Assembly (NCBI GenBank): GCA_958510825.1
Contig: OY294045.1
Span: forward strand, 12,575,916-12,639,915
Length of the DNA: 64,000 bases
Reading direction: 5' to 3'
Origin: Brachypterus glaber
Lineage: Eukaryota > Arthropoda > Insecta > Coleoptera > Kateretidae
This document shows positions 56,479 through 64,000 of this stretch, in pieces. Position numbers and translations under genes: made by a program. Numbering within the stretch: the stretch's first letter is position 1; every line of letters begins with the position of its first letter. The notes under the pieces were generated by a model, which was not told the origin of the DNA, searched no databases, and saw only the letters and a list, made by a program, of their open reading frames with translations.

Positions 56479-57635
56479 CATACTAGTTATAGAATATACT
56501 ATACCGTTCTACCACTCACATATTGTAATTTTCCGAGTAATATTCTAATAACTTATCTATTACATTATAATTACGGTAGAAGTTATAGAAGTTATAGAAT
56601 ATAGAAATTATTAAGTAGGTATTTGAGGCGGTGTCAAAATCTAATTCTAAACATCCCACATGCATACATTTGTCGAGAAATAAAAAAGGCAAACCCTGAA
56701 GTAACGTAATGCTTTACATTCCACAATATACTCTTTACAGTGGATAGCTTATTCTTTTAAACTGTAACCCTTTCGCTCCTGTTGGGACATATATGTCCTT
56801 GCAGATGTTTATAAATACCTTTGGCTTCTGTATATGTCCTAGCAGATGTTTAAAAAATTCTATAGCCAAAAAAAATATTTAAAATGCACCAAACATGGAC
56901 ATTTTGGTATTTTATAGCTCAAACTTGATATCAAGTAATATCAATACTTAACTATAAGTTACTAATAGAATATATTTGTGTAGCTTTAAAACACTATATG
57001 TGACCCTGCACAAAGAAACCCAGTTAGTATGTCAAATTAACCTATTTAATTTTTTGTCATTTTTTTTGTTCATTTTTTTTTAATCTAGGAATTTTTTTTC
57101 AAATTTTGTAACGTAGAATCGCCTCTTAAATTTCTCGAACTTATTTCTGAATAACCCTGTATAGTGATTTAGATATTGAAATTTGAAAACCATCGTATAG
57201 TTCTCTTCCAACACGAGATCTGTTGAGAGTATAGAAACGACCTCGTCGCCACTTTCCCCTTATATTATTTACTTTTTACCTTTCTAAATTACAAGTTAGT
57301 AACAATAGGTCGCATCCCATTGCTTTGACAGAGCTGTGGGTGTAAGATAGTGCTGGACAAATAAAAATTAAGTATCTGCAAACCGTTTTAGAGAAAATTT
57401 GGTTTATAACAGGTATGCGAGTTTTGCGGGTATTTCAAAAAATACGATTTTTCAAAATTTTAAGTCCCCCCTCATGTTGTCAAATTAAACTGGAATCTGC
57501 ATCTGCTTAGGATATTGGAAAAAACACTGAATATAATATTTTTTTTTATAAGGCACGATATTTTTATTCAAATATATCTGGCACACCATACCTAATTTTT
57601 TTATCAGATTCAATTTCAGCAATCTCAAAAACCCA
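56479..57635. other. Spacer with element fragments
   Basis: AACCCTTTCGCTCCTGTTGG and GACATATATGTCC at 56765-56797 resemble an end common to piggyBac-type insect MITEs, but no TTAA or partner end is seen. 57105-57165 (TAACGTAGAATCGCCTC; CCCTGTATAG) is the end of a CAGGGT fold-back element. Confidence 0.4.
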
Positions 57636-58813
57636 TATACACGGTGTATTTGAAATAGAGTCGGAAATTTTAACAGATGATTCTACATCATAAAATATGA
57701 CAAAAAGTTCCTATAAACATATGTCTAAAAATGCGTCATAAGGGAGCTACGCCCCTTTGAAAGTGGCTAAAAAAATCGGTTTTTATTCAATAACTCAGGA
57801 ACCCTTTGAGATATATCAACAAGGTTTTGCACGTCAACTAATTCCGCCCGTTTTTGTGTGTTATTTTCATGTACTTATTTCAACCAGGGGTGTGCGAAAC
57901 GGGGGGGGCTTATCAGTTTTTCGTCCCAAACTTTTTTCTGTGTAACTTTTTTGCAAATTTATTTTTGAAATATGATTCCTCAGGTCAAAATACATAAAAA
58001 AGGTACTCTTGTTGTAATACTGTAGGATTAACCGTTTTCGAGAAAAATTCATTTGAAGGTAAAATTTCACGATTCGAGGACGAAAAATTAAATACTAAAA
58101 TGTTGAAAACCAAAATTTTAATGATGCAGTGCGAATGTACATTAAAAACTAAGAAAAAAACCTCATATACAGGTACTTCCAAAAATCAATCCTAATGGAG
58201 CTATGGTCTCCTAAATATGCACCATTTTTAAAGGGCCATGGTAGCTTTAAAAGCGTTTTTTCCACCTACATGTATGGAAACTTTTTTTCTTAGTTTTTGA
58301 TGTTTTGATAAAATTGCATCATTAAAATTTTGGTTTTCGATATTTTAGTATTTAATTTTTCGTCCCCGAACCGTGAAATTTCACCTTCAAATGAATTTTT
58401 CTCGAAAACGGTTAATCCTACAGTATTACAACATGAGTACCTTTTTTATGTATTTTGACCTGAGCAATCATATTTCAAAAATAAAATTGCAAAAAAGTTA
58501 CACAGAAAAAAGTTTGGGAAAAAAAACTGATAAGGCCCCCCCGTTTCGCACACCCCTGGTTTAAATAAGTACGTGAAAATGACATAAAAAGATGGGCCTT
58601 ATTAGGATTAATTCACGTGCAAAACCTCGTTAATATATCTCAAAGGCTTCCTGAGTTATTGAATAAAAACCGATTTTTTTAGCCACTTTCAAAGGGGCGT
58701 AGCTCCCTTATGACGCATTTTTAGACATATGTTTATAGAAACTTTTTGTCATATTTTATGATGTAGAATCATCTGTTAAAATTTCCGACGCTATTTCAAA
58801 TACACCGTGTATA
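57636..58813. mobile_element. 1.18-kb fold-back element
   Basis: TATACACGGTGTATTTGAAA / TTTCAAATACACCGTGTATA ends. Arms of about 450 bp mirror each other (GATGATTCTACATCATAAAA / TTTTATGATGTAGAATCATC; GGGAGCTACGCCCCTTTGAA / TTCAAAGGGGCGTAGCTCCC). Interior near 58225. The overlapping open frames on both strands are arm sequence. Confidence 0.8.
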
Positions 58814-58900
58814 GCAATTTTCAAATTTTTCTAAAAAAAATGTATTTTAATAGTAAAAAACAAAAAATAAGGTCCTTTACCCCATATATTTATTAAAAAA

Positions 58901-58948
58901 CACCGACCGGTTTCGAGCTCTTATTAAACTGAGCCAATCTTCAAGGTG
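58901..58948 (-). ncRNA. Hammerhead-like motif with ACCGGUC cleavage side
   Basis: Minus strand: CACC (58948-58945) pairs with GGTG (58904-58901) as stem I. The core is TTGAAGA (58944-58938), with U in place of the invariant C3. Stem II GGCTC/GAGCT is imperfect at its base. GAAAC is at 58914-58910, then CGGTC, with the cut expected between 58905 and 58904. GAAACCGGUC is a known hammerhead 3' half. The C3 change makes activity unlikely. Confidence 0.5.
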
Positions 58949-58959
58949 GTAACTACAAG

Positions 58960-59501
58960 AAAAAACACAATAACATAAGTACACCAATTTGCCCCCCTTG
59001 CCGCACCCCAATGTTTACCAAAAACAATCCTGAGCGAGAACTTTTGGTAACATACCTGTATGCCAAATTTCAAGTCTCTAGCTTAAAGCTTAAGTTATCG
59101 TGCCCACAAGATTTCCCGGACAGACCGATCGACCGACCGACCGACCGATCGACCGAGCGAAAATTTTTTTTGCTCGAAATTGATTTATATCGACATAAAA
59201 CGTATCTAAAACTATTAATACGTAAAACTTGCTCAGTAAGGCACATTATTCCATTCACGTAATCGACAGGCCTGCAGGTTAAATGCACGAATAAGTCGGT
59301 ATGTTTGAAAACCGCAATATATTTAGTGTGACCCAGTTTCAGTTTACCTTTTTTATTGAATACCTGGTTAACACCTATTTTTGGTTATCGGGTCATTGTT
59401 ACAACAGTCTGTCGTCAACAGAGGCATCTGTTGAGCACAAACTGATAAATATAATTATAAATAGAACTTAAAAAACTCAAGGTGTAAATTACTCTATTGG
59501 C
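58960..59501. other. Spacer with GACC microsatellite
   Basis: GCCAAATTTCAAGTCTCTAG (59061) is the recurring phrase inverted. A GACCGACC-type tract lies at 59122-59158. No gene. Confidence 0.45.
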
Positions 59502-60075
59502 TCGATTCAGGCATAATTATCACTAACTACACTAAACTGAATTAAGAAATTAAGAAATTAACAAAATTAAGAAACATAACCTTAAATTCTATAATACATT
59601 TTCCGTGGTATACAACAATTAAGATAAAAGAAAAAATATAGCATAAAATAATAATAGAATCTTAAAATAGAAAAAGAATTTCTGAAATACACAAATTTTA
59701 GTGCAACATTTTATAAAGAATCGTTATCCAAGTATCAAAATAAAAATAAAGATGGCGACACATCTGTATTTTAAAAATTCCTACATTCCTACATAAAAAA
59801 TAAAAGTTACTTTTGGAGATAAGTAGGTTTTAAAACACGATTTTTAGACCCAACAACTGCAAATATAGTAATAATCGTCCTACGCAATAGATAATTGTTT
59901 TTTTTTACTTATTCAGTCGTATTTACACATGCCTATTATCTATTTAGCAGTTATCTTATTGTTCCATACCACGGAAAAATTTTTATAAAATTTGAGGTTG
60001 TGTTTCTTAATTTTGTTAATTTCTTAATTTATTAATTCAGTTTAGTGTAGTTAGTGATAATTATGCCTGAATCGA
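59502..60075. mobile_element. 574-bp inverted-repeat element
   Basis: TCGATTCAGGCATAATTATC / GATAATTATGCCTGAATCGA ends. The arms continue through ACTAACTACACTAAACTGAA and a CCGTGGTAT / ATACCACGG pair. The interior is AT-rich. Confidence 0.75.
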
Positions 60076-60114
60076 CCTTTAAAAAAATGTGTTGAATTAG
60101 AAAATTAGACTATT

Positions 60115-60239
60115 TTATGATATAAAAGCTTGTCGTAAGATTTTCCTGAGTAAATTTGTTTTGTAAAAAATACATAAATTTTAAGTTAGAATTACTTGTG
60201 TCAAGATATATTCTCGCGACAAGCTTTTATATCATATAA
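60115..60239. mobile_element. 125-bp hairpin MITE
   Basis: TTATGATATAAAAGCTTGTC / GACAAGCTTTTATATCATAT arms, about 80 bp interior. Confidence 0.65.
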
Positions 60240-60423
60240 AATTGTATAATGTAATAAAATGATGGGTTTGATTTACTTGAAAATTAATTTTCTTCTTAAG
60301 CACTTAAATAAAAGCTTGTTCTTAAAAATGTTTTTTTACTATTAATTTATTTTTTCTTTTTTTAGTCGTCAAAATTTTGTAGGATACAAACTTTTTTTTT
60401 CAAATAAGGGCGCCGAACCAGAA

Positions 60424-61346
60424 GCTTGCTTCAGGGCGCCGAAATGCAAAGGCCGGCCCTGTGTATTATTCAATGCATGGTAATCCTTACATGTATATTT
60501 GTTTATGATTTACTGACAGAAATTTTGATGACTAAAAAAAAGGTCTCATATCTAAAAAGATGTTGGTAAAAAAGGCATATTTTTAATTTTAGGGGTGGGG
60601 AGGTTGGGGGTAAATTTTATGGAAAATTGTATTGTCATCAGAGATAAGCATAAGTATATACCGAATTTTAGCTCTCTACGTTTAGTCTGAGTGGGTGAAA
60701 CAGAGAGGGGGTAAACTTAGCCTTATACGCGATGTAAAATTTATTTTAAAATTTTATTATCACTGGATGAGTATGTAACCTAATTTTAGTTTTAAATTAT
60801 CTCAGGTGAGTAAAAAATGGATTTTAGGGGTGGGGGGGATTGGGGCGCAATTTTTATATAAAATTGTTTTGTTAAGCATGTGTTAAGCTTGCTTCAGGGC
60901 GCCGAAATGCAAAGGCCGGCCCTGTGTATTATTCAATGCATGGTAATCCTTACATGTATATTTGTTTATGATTTACTGACAGAAATTTTGATGACTAAAA
61001 AAAAGGTCTCATATCTAAAAAGATGTTGGTAAAAAAGGCATATTTTTAATTTTAGGGGTGGGGAGGTTGGGGGTAAATTTTATGGAAAATTGTATTGTCA
61101 TCAGAGATAAGCATAAGTATATACCGAATTTTAGCTCTCTACGTTTAGTCTGAGTGGGTGAAACAGAGAGGGGGTAAACTTAGCCTTATACGCGATGTAA
61201 AATTTATTTTAAAATTTTATTATCACTGGATGAGTATGTAACCTAATTTTAGTTTTAAATTATCTCAGGTGAGTAAAAAATGGATTTTAGGGGTGGGGGG
61301 GATTGGGGCGCAATTTTTATATAAAATAGTTTTGTTAAGCATGTGT
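60424..61346 (+). repeat. 463-bp tandem duplication
   Basis: 60424-60886 and 60887-61346 are virtually identical; I noticed one difference (AAAATTGTTTT against AAAATAGTTTT near the end). It starts at GCTTGCTTCAGGGCGCC. This is either a very recent duplication or an assembly artefact. Confidence 0.9.
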
Positions 61347-61454
61347 ACCAAATTTTAGCTTTCTAAATATATTCTAAGTGGTCGAAAAAGCCTTTGGCAG
61401 ATTTGCCCCAAACAAACATACCAACAAATATTAGTAGTTAAATAAAAGCTTGTT

Positions 61455-61640
61455 CGGATTATTCGTTCTTGAGTTATCGTGTATACAAAACCGTGATATC
61501 AGACGGACGCGTCCGGACGGACCGACGGACATTTTCAATATTTCTTATTTTTTCATTTGTATCCAAGAATTGTTTGTCTAGGACGTTTTTTGACTATTTT
61601 TTCGAAACTACTGTATTATACTATTTTAGCGCAGACGCTG
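61455..61640 (+). repeat. Dispersed repeat shared with 22040-22230
   Basis: Same blocks as at 22 kb, with an inserted GACGGACGCGTCCGGACGG stretch at 61502 that is a small palindrome (GACGCGTC). Confidence 0.55.
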
Positions 61641-61650
61641 GGAATAGTAT

Positions 61651-62530
61651 AGGGGTGACCGGGGCTAATTGTCGCACTTTTCATTCAAAGTCAGTTTTTT
61701 CCTTTATTTTTCTATTTTTTTTTTAAATTAACCAAATGGTAAATTTAGCTGCATGTTTCAATAACATTATTTAAAGAAAAAACATGGAAAAATTTATAGG
61801 GTATTAGAGTTATGTTTTTTTTTGTGAAGTCTTGAAAAGTGCGACAACGTTGTCGCGGAGTATATTTTTGTGAAGAAATATAAAGGCATTTATAAAAATT
61901 ATAAATAACTAATAAGACATGTGCCTCCCCACAAGCCGATTGTTATCTATCTTTTCACTCTTGTGCCAAAATTTTCAACTATAATTAAATAATACTTTTT
62001 TGATTTTTTTTTAATTTAATATAATTTAATAAACGATTTTATTTGCTATTTAACAAAGTTTCACTTTTTTACACAGTTTTGAATAAAAAAAAATCGAAAA
62101 AGGAAATGTTATAGCATGAACATATCTCCATATCATGCGACAACTAGCCCCAAACCAAATGCGACAACTAGCCCCAGTGGTCAATTTTACGTTATGTATC
62201 AAGTACTTTCTAATTAACGAATAAACACTCCTAAATTACAGTATAAACAAATAATATACACCTTAAACTATTATTATACATAAAATTTTCTTATCTTAGT
62301 GTTTTAAATAAGAAAAAATATTTACCACAAAAAAATTACCGGGCTCTTTAATATTGACATTTTTTGATTTATCTTGTTGCTCTTTTAATTTATTGCTTTT
62401 AAGTTTACGAATGGTAAATGGCACTGTTGTAACGCAGGTTAATCTTGGTTAGGTGCAAAAAAATATTTTACTTTTTAAGATATAAGCACTTTGACAACTT
62501 ACCCCTGCGACAACTAGCCCCGGTCACCTC
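61651..62530. mobile_element. GGTGACCGGGGCTA TIR element, 880 bp
   Basis: AGGGGTGACCGGGGCTAATT and GTCGCAC at the left mirror GCGACAACTAGCCCCGGTCA and CCTCT at the right. The TIR motif TGCGACAACTAGCCCC recurs inside (62136, 62160), and GTGCGACAACGTTGTCGC stands at 61840. No transposase recognised. Its terminal plan resembles that of 44884-46247. Confidence 0.75.
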
Positions 62531-62782
62531 TAATAAATAAAAAATACTTTAATAATATCTTTAGCCACCAGCATATTTTACAAAATGTATGTAATTTAAT
62601 TTAATCAAAATGCAGTTTATATTCATGATTTTTGTAATAATACACTTTATAAGGTCTTAAGAAATACGGACATCACTTTAATAAGATGATATAAGTTATA
62701 AGGATTTATAATATTGTCACGAATGATGGGTTCTTTCTTGTTACGAATAATTGTCTTCCTCTCAATTTTGCTGGATACTGGT

Positions 62783-62800
62783 TTGGGGTTGGGGTTGGGG
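62783..62800 (+). repeat. (TTGGGG)3
   Basis: Three perfect units inside unique sequence; not a telomere by itself. Confidence 0.8.
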
Positions 62801-62809
62801 TAATTAAAC

Positions 62810-63330
62810 TCTTATTTATAATACACGTTCTTACCACTTTAGGTTACCGAGATGTCAGAGTTACTTTGCCCAATGGGCACTGCCCAATTTGGGGACTACC
62901 CAACTATCGACTCTACGCTATTCAATCTGATAATCTAATTTCTAATTCTACCTACCGTATTTATACCAAAAATGTTTTACAAACAAACCTAGTTTATTTA
63001 AGTTCAATAACACAAGAATGCTTGGTGTGCAAAAAATCTGTATTCAATACAAGGTACTAATTTATAAATAATAAAATTGTTTTATGAAATTTAGGTAAAG
63101 CCTGTATGGCTACCTAGCCAAATCTTGACAATATAATATGTATACACTGTCTAAAGTCCTCACCCCTAAGGGCGTATCCAGGGGGAGAAGCTCCCCCCCC
63201 CCGAAATCCTAAAATCCTATAAGAAAATCTAAAATTTTTATACTCCCTTAGGCGGCCAAAACAAGCAAATATGCAGGCCCTTTTCCAAGTGGACAATATA
63301 AACTATAGATCTTCAAATTCGTAAAAATTT
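62810..63330. other. Spacer
   Basis: TTGCCCAATGGGCACTGCCC (62862) is a small palindromic stretch. CGTATCCAGGGGGAG (63173) is a fragment of the 43-kb element type. No gene recognised. Confidence 0.4.
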
Positions 63331-64000
63331 TCGCCTGCGGCGCTGGGTCTTTCTTACATTTTGTTTTATTTAAAAAAAATTGTCGCGTTCGGCGCTAAAG
63401 CATTCTTTCATTTAAGTAAAACTTTTAATTGTAACACTTTTAAAATTAAAATATACTACTATGAAATTTGAAAAAAAAAATCGCTTGCGGCACTAGAATT
63501 TTTTTGAATTTATATGAAATTTAAAATTATACTACTGTTTTAAAATTTAAGACCATCACAATTGTAAAAAAATTTGCCTGCGGCGCTACGGCTTCTAAAA
63601 TTAAATTTAAAATTTTTGTTTTTACAACGTTGGATTAAAAAAAATGTCAGAAATTAACAGAATTTGTAAAAAATATCGCCCGCGGCGCCAACTTAGTTAA
63701 TCAAGGGCTCACGATATTTTTTTAGTCATCACTTTTTTGTGCTTTTTATTTTGTTTATATTATATATACAGTATAAGCTCGATAATGTGAACAATGGGTA
63801 TAGGTGAACTATTTCGTTAACGTAAGTTCACATTACAGAGAAGTCAATAGAAAAAATTCTGTTTACAAAAACGAATAGTTCACACATACGCATGTTCACA
63901 TTATCGAGCTTATACTGTATAATATCTGTTTCTTTTCTATACAATTATTCTTTTATATAATATATTTTTATATTTTTTTCTCCTACGGCGCAAGATTTTC
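63330..64000 (+). repeat. Irregular array of TCGCCTGCGGCGCT motifs
   Basis: Variants of TTCGCCTGCGGCGCT occur at about 63333, 63382 (TCGCGTTCGGCGCT), 63480 (TCGCTTGCGGCAC), 63572, 63677 (TCGCCCGCGGCGCC) and 63981 (TCCTACGGCGCAAG). They are spaced about 50-110 bp apart in very AT-rich DNA, mostly preceded by an A run. A pogo-like MITE interrupts the last interval. The array continues past the window edge. Confidence 0.6.
63769..63917. mobile_element. 149-bp pogo/Tc1-type MITE
   Basis: CAGTATAAGCTCGATAATGT / ACATTATCGAGCTTATACTG ends, flanked by TA on both sides (63767-63768, 63918-63919). The CAGT start and TA duplication fit the Tc1/mariner-pogo group. Confidence 0.85.

Noticed and set aside
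57757..58564. Several 60-70 residue frames in opposite strands
   Set aside because: They are inverted copies produced by the fold-back arms.
62783..62800. TTGGGG repeats as a telomere
   Set aside because: Only three units inside unique sequence; the usual insect telomere repeat is TTAGG.
1..64000. CRISPR array, bacterial operon or prophage
   Set aside because: No regular spaced repeats with unique spacers, no dense coding and no ribosome-binding pattern; the composition and LINE/MITE content are those of an animal genome.

Overview
The window is AT-rich eukaryotic DNA, and the repeat families point to an insect with a large, transposon-rich genome. I could not fix the order or species. I found no intact host gene, rRNA or tRNA. 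Every open frame with recognisable protein similarity is a piece of a transposable element: non-LTR reverse transcriptase or RNase H, a Tc1-like transposase, and a tyrosine-recombinase N-terminus. One doubtful THAP-like micro-exon is the only possible exception.

Layout. 1-0.5 kb: a tandem, retrozyme-like repeat with a well-formed hammerhead ribozyme on the minus strand. 0.5-6.2 kb: AT-rich DNA with small inverted-repeat elements. 6.2-9.0 kb: a terminal-inverted-repeat (TIR) element that has swallowed an 819-bp GC-rich Harbinger-type palindrome and a four-unit satellite of about 400 bp. 9.4-14.8 kb: recombinase remnant, Harbinger-type MITE, LINE 3' half, copies of a 333-bp dispersed element, and a decayed Tc1-like transposon. 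15.4-16.6 kb: two inverted-repeat elements, one carrying a second hammerhead type. 18-31 kb: AACCGACTTC elements, hAT and other MITEs, a large fold-back structure with a LINE fragment, and an inverted pair with hammerhead-like cores. 31-38 kb: microsatellite, more inverted repeats (one with the second hammerhead type), and a LINE inserted with a clean 15-bp target duplication. 38-64 kb: further TIR elements, a degenerate copy of the first ribozyme repeat, fold-backs, a recent 463-bp tandem duplication, a pogo-like MITE and a cluster of short GC-rich motifs.

The most interesting signal is the density of hammerhead-type self-cleaving RNA motifs in unrelated repeats. Locus 297-359 (minus) has the complete core, a GUC cleavage triplet and two-part stem I. 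Loci near 16.5 kb and 32.25 kb share a variant layout (CUGAUGA, a U-U pair under stem II, GAAAU, AUA cleavage triplet). Loci at 29.6, 30.9, 46.3, 51.5 and 58.9 kb look like mutated relatives. All structures and alignments here were read by eye; none was computed.
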